Position numbers and translations under genes: made by a program
Part shown: positions 33,534 to 44,783 of the stretch, in pieces
How the letters are laid out: the number at the start of each line of letters is the position of its first letter
Numbering within the stretch: the stretch's first letter is position 1
NCBI GenBank assembly: GCA_027886185.1
Contig: WOAB01000188.1
Coordinates: forward strand, 2,728,001-2,792,000
From: Rheum nobile
Taxonomy: Eukaryota > Streptophyta > Magnoliopsida > Caryophyllales > Polygonaceae
Direction: 5' to 3'
Length of the DNA: 64,000 nucleotides
Notes under the pieces: model-generated
What the model was told of the DNA's origin: nothing
What the model saw: the letters and a program-made list of their open reading frames with translations, nothing else
Database searches by the model: none

Positions 33534-34915
33534 AAAAACCAAAAAGGGATAGGGTTTAAAAAGGTCCAGTTGCCTATGCGTCTGTTGGTCAAATTTATGT
33601 TTATCATGCATAGTGAAATGATGTCTTGTGTGTCCCATAGCCATGCAGTAGTTTTCATTTGAGATATAGTTTTCAAATGATGCACCTGTGCAAATGTAGT
33701 AATAATGTGGATATGTTTTTGCTGGAATATCAACCAGATTATGTTTCCATGAATAATGTACATGATCCATATGTTGTATAATGCCATGTCACATGCAAAT
33801 TTCTGTGTAATTACATAGGATAAGGTTCGTATAGAGAGGCTAATAACATTGAAGTAATCCAAATCAATGAATCTTCGATGGTTCAGTATTACATGTGTAA
33901 GAGAGTAGTGCAGTCTGGTGGGTACTATAGCATAAAACAACTCAATTTTGTAAGAAGGCTCTGGTGTGCCAAAACTATTTTCCAGAGTATTCATATGTTT
34001 TCGACACTTATCCTGTGATATGTAGTGCAGATCATAGCTCATGGAACCTGAAACACACCAACACCATAATAGAACAAGGGTAGTATTAATGATTGACATA
34101 CTTAAAATTTGTTGTGAAGGGTAAACCGACCTTCCAGATAGCTGGGATTGGTTTAAAAAACTCTTAGAAGTACTGCCTTCTTTCTGTGGCCTAATGATAT
34201 TTCTAACCCGAACTTTCATCCGAATGTTCCAGTTTTGATGAGTAAGGTAAGCATACCATTCAGTATTAGTGGGGGAATCATAATAGCAGTTTGTAGTTCG
34301 TTTCATGAGTTCAGGGTGTAGGTTCCCAATCTTAATTAATTCCTTTGCACCGCAACTGAAGCATAACCTGTCAACAGAAACAGGAAACCATAGAAGCCAG
34401 TACAAAGAAACTACCAAAGGAAAAAACATGAATATGGAGTCATCATTCTTAAGATAAAGGTCATAGATAAAGGATTCAAGGGGTTCATTTAAATAGCTAG
34501 TATTCCAGAGATCAAAATCACAGAAAAAATAAACAAAGATTAAGGTCCGAAAGCACCTGATTTTCTGTTGTCGCAGAAAGATGTAGAAAGCGATCTTCGA
34601 CTTATAGAGGTACACCGCCACAGTGAGGCGCAAGTGGGAGGGTCTCCAGAGAAGTTGACGAAGAGGCATGGTGAAGATCTGAAGCAGGTGAGAAAAACAC
34701 TCCCGAAATAGATTTCCCCATAAATTAGTCCTAATATTGCGGGTAGAGATTTTATTGAGTTGGGTAAGGTGTAGATCTGTGACATAGTGATGGGTTGCAA
34801 GGATATCATGGCCAAGCTTGGGATTATTCGTATCAATCTGGTTCAAAGAAGAGGGGAAATGCGAAGGTGGCGGCCAGGCGTTTTTTAGGGTTTCAGAAAA
34901 AGGGAGCGTTTTCAT
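33530..34915 (-). CDS. Intact ORF upstream of LINE-B ORF2 (461 codons)
   Basis: The frame is open from 34942 (a GTG), with the first ATG at 34915 (MKTLPFSETLKNAWPPPS), to TGA at 33530-33532. The stop overlaps the ORF2 start as ATGA, a layout that can couple translation by reinitiation. The product is rich in Leu, Ile, Tyr, Trp and Phe, with hydrophobic stretches (MFFPLVVSLYWLLWFPVSV; TTLVLLWCWCV). It has no RNA-binding domain or zinc knuckle and no family I know. Its composition resembles the extra region of LINE-A, though I cannot align the two by eye. While the neighbouring ORF2 has decayed, this frame has no stop in 461 codons, which is surprising if it has no role. Confidence 0.5.
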   Translation of the reverse strand: MKTLPFSETLKNAWPPPSHFPSSLNQIDTNNPKLGHDILATHHYVTDLHLTQLNKISTRNIRTNLWGNLFRECFSHLLQIFTMPLRQLLWRPSHLRLTVAVYLYKSKIAFYIFLRQQKIRCFRTLIFVYFFCDFDLWNTSYLNEPLESFIYDLYLKNDDSIFMFFPLVVSLYWLLWFPVSVDRLCFSCGAKELIKIGNLHPELMKRTTNCYYDSPTNTEWYAYLTHQNWNIRMKVRVRNIIRPQKEGSTSKSFLNQSQLSGRSVYPSQQILSMSIINTTLVLLWCWCVSGSMSYDLHYISQDKCRKHMNTLENSFGTPEPSYKIELFYAIVPTRLHYSLTHVILNHRRFIDLDYFNVISLSIRTLSYVITQKFACDMALYNIWIMYIIHGNIIWLIFQQKHIHIITTFAQVHHLKTISQMKTTAWLWDTQDIISLCMININLTNRRIGNWTFLNPIPFWFL

Positions 34916-34957
34916 GGTTATGTATACATTCCCAAGATCCACTTTTTAATTGAAACT

Positions 34958-34971
34958 GATAGCCTTTTCGT
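34958..34971. repeat. LINE-B target-site duplication, right
   Basis: GATAGCCTTTTCGT, matching 29364-29377 exactly. Confidence 0.93.
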
Positions 34972-35509
34972 ATTTGATCCCGCCTCCTAATTTAAGTATA
35001 TTATCTCCTATTTTTGTTTATTTCTTGCAAGTCATTGTTTTTTATAGTTGTTTTGTAATAGCTAATTCCTACTGCCCTACACGTACGAAGAAGCTATTAT
35101 ATACCTTCCATGTGTAATGCCTGTCTCCTTCAATGGACATATATTCCTTCATAAAAGTATTATGTTTTCTTCTTCTTCAAGAACAAGTACTCCATGAGTT
35201 CTAATTTAGTGTATTAAAGTCTCTAAGCTTCTAAAACACTTCATCGAGTGAAAAAACAGTCTAATTAACTTGTTTATTTTAGGTTGCATGGTCAAATTCT
35301 TCAAATTGGAACCAATACTAACATATATATATACTTCACCAACCTTTTATATTTCACTTTTCTTGTTCGGTTATATTATGTGGATAATCTATAAATTAGA
35401 TTAACAACACTTTTATTAAAATTTCATGCATATTATTTGTACTATGATCACTTTGTCGATATTTAATTTACATCATAGACAAGTTGCTAATGACAATTAA
35501 TGAAATAAA
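34972..35509. other. AT-rich spacer, nothing recognised
   Basis: No open frame of note and no repeat structure that I can define. Confidence 0.5.
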
Positions 35510-36250
35510 GTATGTATTGTGTAAGAGTCTTGGGTCTATAATACGTGTCAGTTCGTATGCACATGCGCGATAAGCCTAGTATATAATTTTACTGAGATTT
35601 CATCTTAAAACAAATTTATTAATAGAAGGGCCTACCAATTTTATATATTAGTCTTTTTTAGTTGTAATATATTCTTCAATGTGGGGTACATTATCTCTAT
35701 ACGCCCCCTCAAGTGCAATTGTCTAGACCAATGGACACTTGACAACATACTTTAAGGTCGACAAGCCAAACGGACTAGTCGATATCACACCATTATGGTG
35801 GTCTAAGCCCAAATCAACCAGAAAACGAATCCAAACCGAAACTGGCTCCAACTCTTATACCATGTAAGACATTGGGTATATTCCTATGGGTTGCCTTTTT
35901 CATTAGAGATAATATATATATATATATATAGGATCACATAATATATTATTTCCATATATATAAAGATATGTTGCAACCCACATTTGAAATTGGAGGAGCT
36001 TGGACTCTGAAATTGTCCTAAAATCTGATGGCTCTGATAATATGTTAAAGTCTGATAAGCCGATAAATGGATGGATGTATCAGTACAGACATGCATAGGC
36101 GATAATACAAACACAAAAGTCTAACGAGATTTCATCATAAAACCAATTGATATTAAAAGAAGTAGCCCATCAACTTATATATTAGTTTTCTTTAATCCTA
36201 TTTTTTTTTATGTATAATAGATTCATAGGTTATCTCTGCGATGAAATAAA
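35510..36250 (-). mobile_element. Miniature LTR element (TRIM-like)
   Basis: Two diverged direct copies share GATTTCATC.TAAAAC, a GCGATAA phrase and TATATTAGT (about 35510-35700 and 35869-36250). Between them, on the minus strand, are a primer-site-like TGGTATAAGAGTTGGAGCC (just inside 35869) and a polypurine-like CTTGAGGGGGCG (near 35710). LTR, primer site, about 170 bp of interior, polypurine tract and LTR with no coding sequence is the layout of a TRIM. Ends are approximate and no target duplication was found. Confidence 0.45.
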
Positions 36251-36623
36251 ATTAGTGAATTTATGGATATTAATAAGATATTTATGGTAGACTAAAATAA
36301 GATTCTTTTCATCTAGATAGGGCCCAAGTGAATGGAATTTGCTAAGCTAGCTAGAGTTATATATTAGGCCTCCCTAAGAAAGTTAAAAATGTAGGTACAG
36401 TCTACATGGAGGGATCAAAAGCTTCATATATAAAATGCATTACTTTTTCCCATCAATGCTAGTACACCCAACCAACTATCCAAGAGGTTAGTATCTATCA
36501 TTTAACTTTTGAAATATTTATGAAAAAAATTGATCCAACTATCCAAGAGGATAGCATCTATCATTTAACTTTTGAAATATTTATGGAAAAATTTAATCTT
36601 GTATTGAATTATGTTATATAGGA
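36251..36623. other. Spacer with a short duplication
   Basis: A phrase with TATCTATCATTTAACTTTTG is duplicated near 36480-36520 and 36540-36575. No gene. Confidence 0.5.
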
Positions 36624-37489
36624 GTTTGGATCATATGGGGAGGGGTTTTATGATGTAAAGTGGGGAGCTTTCATAGCTATTGGATCCAGATAATCAAAGG
36701 GCTGGTATTAGTCCCATATTTTAATATAAAACGGTGGCATATTTGTAATTATTGCTACTTTTTATTTCTTTTTCCGCTTTTGCCCCTGCTTGTTTCTCCT
36801 TCCTCTTTGCTACGTTCATGCCTCTTTGCTCCCGATTCCGCCATTGCTAAGCTTTTTCTTTTTTCGTTTTTGCAATCCTGGCATGATTAATCAAGGTATT
36901 TGTTCATTTTTTTTGATTCCTTCCTTTTAATTTGTGTTTGTGATTTGTGTACGAACTTCCTTAGATTTAGCGTTTTGCTTTGTTCAATCTTCGTTCTTCT
37001 CTCTCGCTGAATTAGGTTTTTTCAATTTATATATTTTTTTCTTCTTTCAAACACAATTATTCAATCTATTCAGTCTTGCTACTGTGTGAATTTGATTTTG
37101 AATCCCTTGGAAATATTCTCAATTTCATATTATGTGTTTTTTGCTTTTCGTTCTGTTTTTTTTTTGCGTATGCACTTTTGATGTCCTAAGTTGTTAGTTG
37201 TGCACTTTTTGTGTGTTTTTGTATCATCATTGTTCTTTCTTTGCACTTTTTCCAATCGAAATCTATGATATCGGTGCATTTGTTCGAAATGTTGTTATTC
37301 ATGCACCAATTGTGCCTTATTTGTGCACTTTCACCCATTGTACATATTTTCAGTTCGAGCTTCTTCTTCTTTGTCATATTTGTGCATTCCTTGAAAAAGT
37401 TGTTATTCTTGCACCAATTTACCTTATTTGTGCACTTTCACCCATTGTATATATTTTCAGTTGGGGCTTCTTCTTCCTCTATTATTGAT

Positions 37490-37642
37490 TCAGTTGTATC
37501 GAGTGTTTCAGGTGGTGTTGGTGTTGATTGTTCTTCATTTGTTAAGTGTCATAGATTATACAAGGACATTGTTGGTGATTATGAAAACATTAGAGCTTCT
37601 GTGGTTGATTTTAAAACTTTTAGGAGAGACTTGTTGGCATAG
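37490..37642 (+). pseudogene. FAR1/MULE-like transposase fragment
   Basis: The plus frame ends with YKDIVGDYENIRASVVDFKT and FRRDLLA. This resembles the segment of plant FAR1-related and Mutator-like transposases that reads like GxxNVGxTxxDFKNFxRDLK. It is only about 45 residues and is not followed by the catalytic part. Upstream is T-rich, with hydrophobic non-coding frames. The match is from memory of the family and is tentative. Confidence 0.35.
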
Positions 37643-37689
37643 TGTTGGTCTCTAGTTTAATTTTGATCAAAGCTTCGAAATCCCTTTAA

Positions 37690-37761
37690 AGACCATTAGC
37701 TCAAAAGGTAGAGCAATATTCTTAGTGCATATGATGTGGGTTGGAATCCCACATAAGCTAC
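37690..37761 (+). pseudogene. tRNA-like sequence
   Basis: D-arm TTAGCTCAAAAGGTAGAGCA, then a T-arm GTGGGTTGGAATCCCAC with a perfect 5-bp stem, about 45 bases apart as in a tRNA. The acceptor stem does not pair. It resembles a decayed tRNA (Lys-like A box) or a tRNA-derived repeat. Confidence 0.5.
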
Positions 37762-37913
37762 AAGAGTAAAATCATGTTTTTCACAAACCATATCAAATAA
37801 TGTTTTAAGAGCTTATTTATGCACTTTTGGTAACTAATCATGCACTATTAAATACAAGACATGCACTTTTATACACAATATAGTAAGACAAAATCGAACT
37901 TACGCATGATCTT

Positions 37914-38110
37914 GACAATACCAATCTCCTTCCCACGGATGAACATTAGGATTGTTTCTACCTTTCCCTCTTAAACGTCCGGGATCATCAAGTGGCTTTG
38001 CAAATGGCCTTCCAATTCCTCTACCTCGAGAATTCAGAGATGAATAGTCATGACTAACAAGAGATCTCACAAGAGCTCCACCACCAAATCCTCGACCATG
38101 ACGTACATCT
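37914..38110 (-). pseudogene. Exon of RanBP2-type zinc-finger gene (captured?)
   Basis: On the minus strand a Gly/Arg-rich stretch (GRGFGGG, SRGRGIGRPFAKPLDDPGR) leads into WEGDWYCQDHA, directly followed by a strong donor GTAAGT at the plus-strand CTTAC (37909-37913). GDWxC with a Cys a few residues later is how RanBP2-type fingers start, and Gly/Arg-rich linkers are common in such RNA-binding plant proteins. The next exon, which would hold the second half of the finger, is not seen. It is probably a fragment carried by the surrounding transposon. Confidence 0.45.
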
Positions 38111-38548
38111 CCAGGATGATAAAAATCGGTATTGTATATGCAGTCAACATTTCCATGGCATGTAGGAGAGACAAACACTTCACGCTTATATTTACCATAC
38201 ATAGAGAGTTTCCTCCTCAATAGTTGTTGACAAAAAGGCAAAACAAACAGCTCAAACAACATTGGACCACCTCAAAGAAGCGGTGATGTTTCCAATTCAC
38301 ATATCTACACATATAAGGTTGTACCAATTACCTTACAACTATGAAAGTCGTTGTAATCAATCCATATAATGTCCCCCTTTCTTCAATTCTATGTTATTTA
38401 GTATGGAGCATGATTTTATTAGATTTTATAATGAATGGCCCGTCCCTATATTGATTTTATTATTTCGATATCAATAAAAAAGATATAATCAAATATTACA
38501 TATAAGACATGCACTTTTATACACTGAGTTATCAAAAGCATAATTTGT

Positions 38549-38618
38549 AGCCTATGAGAGATTCGAACCCACATCCATGGGTATCAACAAATTGCTATAT
38601 CATTTGAGCTAATAGGTT
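38549..38618 (-). pseudogene. Second tRNA-like sequence, opposite strand
   Basis: On the minus strand: CCTATTAGCTCAAATGATAT, then GCA, and about 40 bases later a B box GTGGGTTCGAATCTC. CCTAT at the 5' end can pair with ATAGG at the 3' end, giving part of an acceptor stem. It has the same A-box style as 37690-37761 but lies on the other strand. Confidence 0.5.
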
Positions 38619-38699
38619 ATGCAAAAATCAAATATTTGGACCTACACCACTTGATACAGATCACATTCAAAGTTGAATAGAAGCATTTATCACAAAATT

Positions 38700-38933
38700 A
38701 GCAAATAATTCATCTAACCGCTTAATTATGCACATTTATTATCAAGACATACACTTCGAGCACTAAAGTATACACATTTAATATCATGACATGCAGTTTA
38801 GGCACTTAGATATGCACATTTAATATGGAGACATGCACTTTTAAGCACTTAATTATGCACAATTAATATGGATACATGCAGTTTAAGCACTTAATTATGC
38901 ACATCTAATAGCAACACATCACTATGCACTTTA
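38700..38933. repeat. TATGCACATTTAAT / ACATGCACTTT repeats
   Basis: Irregular repeats of about 30 bases. They continue after the gypsy element at 51410-51510, showing that the gypsy element landed inside this array. Confidence 0.8.
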
Positions 38934-41900
38934 TGTAACACCCCCAAAACTTAACCCTTTTGGAAATGTATTACCGCCAGTGACTCCAGTGTTCCTTACC
39001 GAGATCACCCAAGGCTTTACCGTTTAAATACAATTTATGAAATACAAATGATACATAATGATCAAAGCATTCAATCCCAAACATAACATTGATAAAGAAA
39101 CAGAGTTACGGGATTACAACCCAATCCCGAATAGGCTAACACAGAGTTTAAACCAAAAACAGCAGAAGTCTTAGAAAGTACATTACAACCAAAGTCATTG
39201 TCCAAAAGATCTCAACCTGATTAAAGAAATAATTAAAACGTTCAAAAACCACCGTCGACTCCATAGTCCTTCTATTCTTCTGAGCTACTTTCGATCTGAT
39301 GTGCCGAATCGAACGGATGACACCAGCCCGCATGCAGAGAATAAAGTTCGTGGGTTAGTCTATTTGAATAGACTAACAAGGGTACAAAGCAGAATGGTTC
39401 GAAGCAGTCGTATTAGGTTAGACTCATCGCTTCTCGAATAATAATCGATGACGATAGTCAACCATCATACTCCTACTGGAATAGACAAGAGGTATGCACA
39501 AGAGAAGATTTTGGAAGACTGAATCTTCACAGAAATCGACTCGAAAGAAGACTCCAACGGAAATGAGTCTTTAAGGAAATATGGCAAATCTGGTATGTTA
39601 TAGAATCATACAACAATGATTTAAAAGTTGACTGAGATGCTTCGGTTCACGACCAACCTCATCGCATACAGCGAATCCAGATTGGAAAGAGAACGTACTA
39701 TGATCAAAGTCGAGATGAGTTTTCCTAGCTGCACTACTCGCCGAGGGTTTATTAATTATGTGCGTCGAGTAGCACTTATCTGATTTATATTACAAACCAC
39801 ACATCACATTATTAGACTTTTACATGTGTACCCCACCAATGGGACGACACATCTTAGTATACATTTCGTCGAGAGTGACATACACCGGGAGGTTTGTGAC
39901 ACCAGCTAAGTGTCCTGTCTCTACACACTTATGAAAGAGACCGATCATGATCTTAGAATAGTACCAGATGGAGACGAGCCACCCCGATACCAGATTATAA
40001 AGAAACGACTGGACATAGTCCGAGTAACGTTCCTATCTAACAGTGCTAACTAAACAGTTATAGCACAATAACAGTTACAGGGTAAATCCACATAAAGGCC
40101 CGAAAGACGATCACAGATAATAGCGTTGTTCTAACAGATATACAACCTATTATATGATTTTCAAAACAGTTTATCAAAATCGTTTCCAGACAAACAGAGT
40201 ATTCATTCCAAATTAATTACTCAGATAAACTACTGATAATTAATGTAAATATGGAATGAATGAGCAAGAGCGAACCGCCACTTGCCTTAATCCGCAGAAT
40301 AGAAACAAGCCTTACGACAACGACGGGATTCCGGGCTCGACACGGGTATAGCTCCGCTAGCACAAACACCTTCGAGTCGGCCATAAAAGGAACCCTAAGT
40401 TAGATCCGACATAACCGTAGTACGAATCTAAAAATGACGAAAGAGAACGAAAGGAAAGACGCCATGACCACAACCAACCAAGCAAAAGCCATGAAGGCAT
40501 TCTGGGCACTGGCGGCGGTCGCTGTTCTTGGCGGCGGTCGCCGCATTCATCACGGCGGGCACTGTGAAGAACACGGCGGTCGCCGTGAAGAACTCAGACG
40601 ACGGAAACGAGAGAAATCTCACCAAAACGATGTGCGTTTCGACCCCTTTCCGCCTTGCTTGGGTTCTGACCTCCAAAGGCAACCAAAAGGCTTCTAAAGG
40701 GCTTCTGGAAACACCACCAAACGACACCACCGAGAGCTTGCGAACTCCGGCGAAACACAACTCCGACGACACAAAAATTTGGCAGAGGTTCGGTGTTTGG
40801 GATGGCTCAAATCCCTTCCCCAACACCTCCTTTTATAGCCAAAGCATCAGGAGCACAAAGATGGGCTTACGACAGCTAGTTCGGCGCTCGCTAGAACCAC
40901 GTCGGCGACCATCGGGCAAAGACTCCTGATAGGTGTCATTTCATGCACCTTAACTAGTGATTATTGACATATTTTAGATGGAGTTTTGGAGTAGATTTAG
41001 GCTAAGTCTGTAATCCAGAAGAGTAGTTGAGAAGTGAAGAAATCCAAAGTTTTACAGCTTAGATGGAGATGATGAGGATCTGCTGGAATTTATTGGAGAA
41101 GACTACCAACACTTGGTAGTAATGAAGAACAGAAGATCATAAGAAAAGAAGAGGGCAGAAGAATGGCGCCCCGCGCCAGAGCCACCGCGACCCGGCAGTG
41201 GATCTCAGAGAAGGATGCCGCCCCACGGTGAGAAACCATGCCTCGCGGTCACGTGAGGCAAAACATCGAATATTAAATACAAAGCCTGTGGCGCTGGAAC
41301 TGAGTTGGGCCGTGTTGATGCACGAGAAATTGAAGCAGCTGTTGGACGAGAAAGCTGCCGAGCGTGATTGCTTGCGGGAATTTCCTTATTTCGATAGTTT
41401 ACTTTCCTATTATTTTATTATTGCTATTAATTTCCTTTTATTATTATTATTATTATTTTTCCTTGTAAGCTAGGGTTTGTGATCTTGGGCTTTAGGTTAA
41501 CTCTATTTAACCTAATTCCCACAGCCTCCATTCCCTATGCTGATCGAATAATATTCTAGTTCGTAGTTTTGCCTCCGGGGTTCCAACCCATGGAGAACTA
41601 AACACCTTTGTTCTGCTAGACGTTTGAAGCAATACAGTTGATTATGTTGTGAGATTTCTATTCCTTGTTCTTATTCTTATGTATGTTGGATTGATTCTCT
41701 TGGTTAAATTGTCTATTGATTTATGTTGGTTTATCTAGAGTTGCTAACTAGGTTTATCGATATTTATCATAGTGCTAGGATTGCATATAGGGGTTCCGAG
41801 TGCATATCTAGTGGCAAACACAATTGTGCATATAGGGGTTCCGAGCGTACAATTGTGAGTGAGAATCATTGCATGTTAAGTAGGGGAGTGAGTACTTGTA

Positions 41901-42822
41901 CGTCTTTCTACTTGCATGTATCCTATATCCTTGTGTGCATTGCTATTGCTTTGTTGGTGGTAAAGTACCCCGGTCTGGTACCGCGTGACAGGCGTGACTG
42001 GTGTGTTTTATCATTGGCATAGTAATAAGTCTATCGACAACTGTGAGAATCGATAGTACTTAAGATCAGGGTGGGAACAACCATAAGAATAGTTAAAGAA
42101 CTTGAATTTATAAGATTTCAATGATCGACTTATCTCTGTATTGTGGATCTCGTTCTAGTGGAACTACTTTTCCCATTCATATTTTCTCGTTAATTACACT
42201 TGTTTGCTTTGCTCTGTTTGATAACTAAAACCCCCTTGTTACTTTGCATGCTTATGAACACATAGATAGATCACTTCCTCCCTGTGTATTCGACCCTTGC
42301 TTGCCTCTACTACTTGTTTAGGTTTGTTAGGATTATTTTATTTGTTTAGGTGTCACGACGACAAACGCCTATCAACTCCCGGACAACGACGGTGGCAATT
42401 ACGGCGGGCGCCGTAATTTACGGCGGTCGCCGTAATTTACGGCGGTCGCCGCCGTAGCCTGGCACGCCAGCTACCACCTCGATCATTGGGATGGCGGGCG
42501 CCGTGACTGTACGACAGTCACCGTTCTTGGATCCGCGACGGCGGTCGCCGCGACTGTACGGCGGTCGCCGTGACCAACTTTTCCCGCCCGTTCAGCTTTG
42601 AACGAACATGACATTAAACCGGGATAGAAATTATCGTACGTGAACGAATATTAAAATCCAAGGCATGTTGTCTGTATATTATTTCACTGAGAAAAATATT
42701 ACAGATACAGAGCACATTACAGAATGTCTCAAACTCTCTGTATTAAATCCGACGTACACAACGGGTACTCGGGAAAATTCCAAAATTCCCAAAATAACCT
42801 TACAAAAATACGGGGTATCATA
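38934..42822 (-). repeat. Gypsy 3' LTR (left), split by solo LTR
   Basis: It starts TGTAACACCCCCAAAACTT and ends GGGGTATCATA; the right LTR has ...CACA, so one end base has changed. Minus the 1448-bp insertion and its 5-bp duplication it is about 20 bp longer than the right LTR. It has a local duplication of about 21 bp in a GGCGGTCGC stretch near 40510-40545. Confidence 0.93.
40927..42374 (+). mobile_element. Solo LTR inserted in gypsy LTR
   Basis: A 1448-bp insert starting TGATAGGTGTCATTTC and ending ACGCCTATCA, with perfect 7-bp inverted ends (TGATAGG/CCTATCA) and target duplication ACTCC (40922-40926 and 42375-42379). The empty site is visible in the right LTR. No internal region, primer site or polyprotein is present, so it is a solo LTR. 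The phrase TCCCTGTGTATTCGACCC near 42280 is of a kind common near the 3' end of Tat/Athila-type gypsy LTRs, which gives the plus orientation. Confidence 0.88.
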
Positions 42823-42840
42823 TCTCCTCCCCCTTAAAAG
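42823..42840 (-). other. Gypsy polypurine tract
   Basis: The minus strand reads CTTTTAAGGGGGAGGAGA immediately before the 3' LTR, the expected plus-strand primer site. Confidence 0.85.
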
Positions 42841-43340
42841 AAGTTTCGACCTCGAAACTTAGGTCGAAAATAACTCGGGAAAACGCCTGAGCATATCTGA
42901 CTCGGTTTCCCATGTCTCCCAAGTAACCTCTTCGGTCCCTGACTTGGACCACAGCACTCGTACCAATGGCACGATCTTGTTGCGCAAACGCTTCTCCCAA
43001 CGCTCCAAAATGCGCACGGGCAACTCTTCATAAGTACATTAGCTTGAATCTCGATGTCCTCATAACTAAGCACATGAGACTCATCTGGCACATACTTTCT
43101 GAGCAAAGATATGTGGAACACGTTATGCACCGGGTGAGCCATTGGCGGCAACGCCAAGCGGTACGCTAGAGATCCTACTCTATCCAGAATCTCGAATGGT
43201 CCCACATAGCGAGGGTTAAGCTTCCCACGCTTACCAAATCTGAAAACTCCTTTGGATGGCGATACCTTGACAAAAACCTTGTCACCGACCTCGAACTCGA
43301 CAGTCCTGCGCTTCCGATCTGCGTAGGACTTCTGTCGACT
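42841..43340 (-). pseudogene. Gypsy integrase C-terminus and chromodomain
   Basis: The minus strand from about 43340 continues integrase with VEFEVGDKVFVKVSPSKG, then the GPY/F-like motif (GPFEILDRVG) and the usual LLRKYVPDESHV. Near 43035 a frameshift occurs. Beyond it a chromodomain-like tail can be read in another frame (IVPLVRVLWSKSGTEEVTWE). In chromoviruses this domain steers integration to marked chromatin. A TAG (near 43340) and the frameshift break this copy. Confidence 0.85.
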
Positions 43341-44768
43341 CTAAGCGGTCAACATCCTTTGTCTGATCAAAGCAATGTCTGAGGCCGTCCTTTCGACCAA
43401 CTCTGGTCCAAGCAGAATTTTGTCGGCATTATCATCCCAACAAATTGGAGATCTGCATTTGCGACCATACAAAGCTTCAAACGGAGCCATCTTGATTGTA
43501 GCATGCCAGCTATTGTTGTACGTGAACTCAATCAGACTCAAGCTGTCCTCCCAGCTAGTCGGACGATCGAGTACACAAGCTCTAAGCATATCCTCCAAGG
43601 TCTGGATGGTCCTTTCAGACTGGCCATCTGTTTGAGGATGAAACGCGGTGCTGAACCTCAACTCGGTTCCCATAGCCTTATGAAGTTCCTGCCAGAACCT
43701 TGACATGAAACGACCATCTCGGTCCGATACAATGGTCTTAGGAATGCCATGTAAGCGGACAATCTCCTTCTGGTAGACTTCTGCTAACTTCTGGGTTTCT
43801 CATGTGGTCTTGATGGCTATGAAATGAGCACTCTTCGTAAGCCTATCCACAATTACCCAGATAGCATCTTTCTGACTTCGAGTCTTGGGTAGCCCAGTGA
43901 CGAAGTCCATGGCGATGTCCTCCCATTTCCATTCTGACATTGGGAGAGGTAGCAACTCACCACCTGGCTTGCGGTGTTTGATCTTGACCTTTTGGCAAGT
44001 TAAGCACTTTGCCACAAAGTCTGCTACGTCCCACTTCATGTTTGGCCACCAAAACTTCTTCCTGAGGTCCTTGTACATGTTGCTAGAGCCAGGATGCACA
44101 GAATAAGCGGATGAATGAGCTTCTCTCATCACCAACTGACGAAGACCTTCTGTGTCAGACACACAGATCCGATCCTGAAACCAAAGTGATCCATCATCCT
44201 GAACCACAAAACTAGGAGCTTTCCCATCAATCACTTCACTGCTTAACTTCACCAAGATGATGTCATCGACTTGCTTTTCTTTGATCTGATCCAGCAGTGT
44301 AGCCTGAATTTCCATCATACTCAGGTACCCTCTACGCTGGTCATACAAGACTTCAATGTCGCATGACTCTTGGTTTAGCTTGGTCTGAGCAGTAAGTAGA
44401 GCAACTACAGTCTCGTGCATTGTCTTCCGGCTTAGTGCATCAGCTACTACATTAGCCTTGCCCAGATGATACAACAACTCCATGTCGTAGTCTTTGAGCA
44501 ACTCTAGCCAGCGGCGTTGTCTCATATTTAGCTCCTTTTGAGTAAATATATACTTGAGACTTTTGTGGTCAGTGAAGACTTGGCATCTTATACCGTAGAG
44601 GTAATGCCTCCAAATTTTTAGCGCAAAGACAACCGCTGCTAACTCAAGATCATGGGTCAGATAGTTTTCTTCGTACGTCTTGAGTTGTCTAGATGCGTAA
44701 GCAATAACTCTGCCTCTCTGCATCAGTACACAACCCAAACCACACTTTGAAGCATCACTATAGACCAC
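43341..44768 (-). pseudogene. Gypsy RNase H and integrase core
   Basis: 44768-43800 opens with RNase H (VYSDASKCGLG, TDHKSLKYIFTQKELN, LGKANVVADALSRK). It continues with the integrase HHCC finger (HPGSSNMYKDL, CLTCQKVK) and the first catalytic Asp (MDFVTGLP). A TGA at 43798-43800 interrupts. 43797-43341 resumes in frame with the rest of the core (SDRDGRF, HPQTDGQSERTIQTLEDMLR), so the D, D and E residues are all present. The stop looks like CGA to TGA. RNase H removes the RNA template; integrase inserts the cDNA. Confidence 0.93.
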
Positions 44769-44783
44769 ATAATCGTCATTCCC

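Larger units (their letters stand above)
29378..34957 (-). mobile_element. LINE-B, L1-type retrotransposon
   Basis: A 5.6-kb element on the minus strand, bounded by a 14-bp duplication. Its 3' end is the poly(A) seen as T(8) at 29378-29385, preceded by CCTTGAT, the same style of end as LINE-A. It contains a complete-looking ORF2 region and an intact 461-codon ORF upstream, but no DUF4283-type ORF1. Either it is 5'-truncated or rearranged, or the upstream ORF stands in for ORF1. The 5' end has a GC-richer leader-like segment (34540-34915), which argues that it is close to a natural start. Confidence 0.93.

Noticed and set aside
40428..40929. ORFs in the gypsy LTR, repeated at 50478-51093
   Set aside because: They lie in the CpG-rich part of both LTRs, overlap on both strands and have no relation to known proteins; more likely LTR leader sequence.
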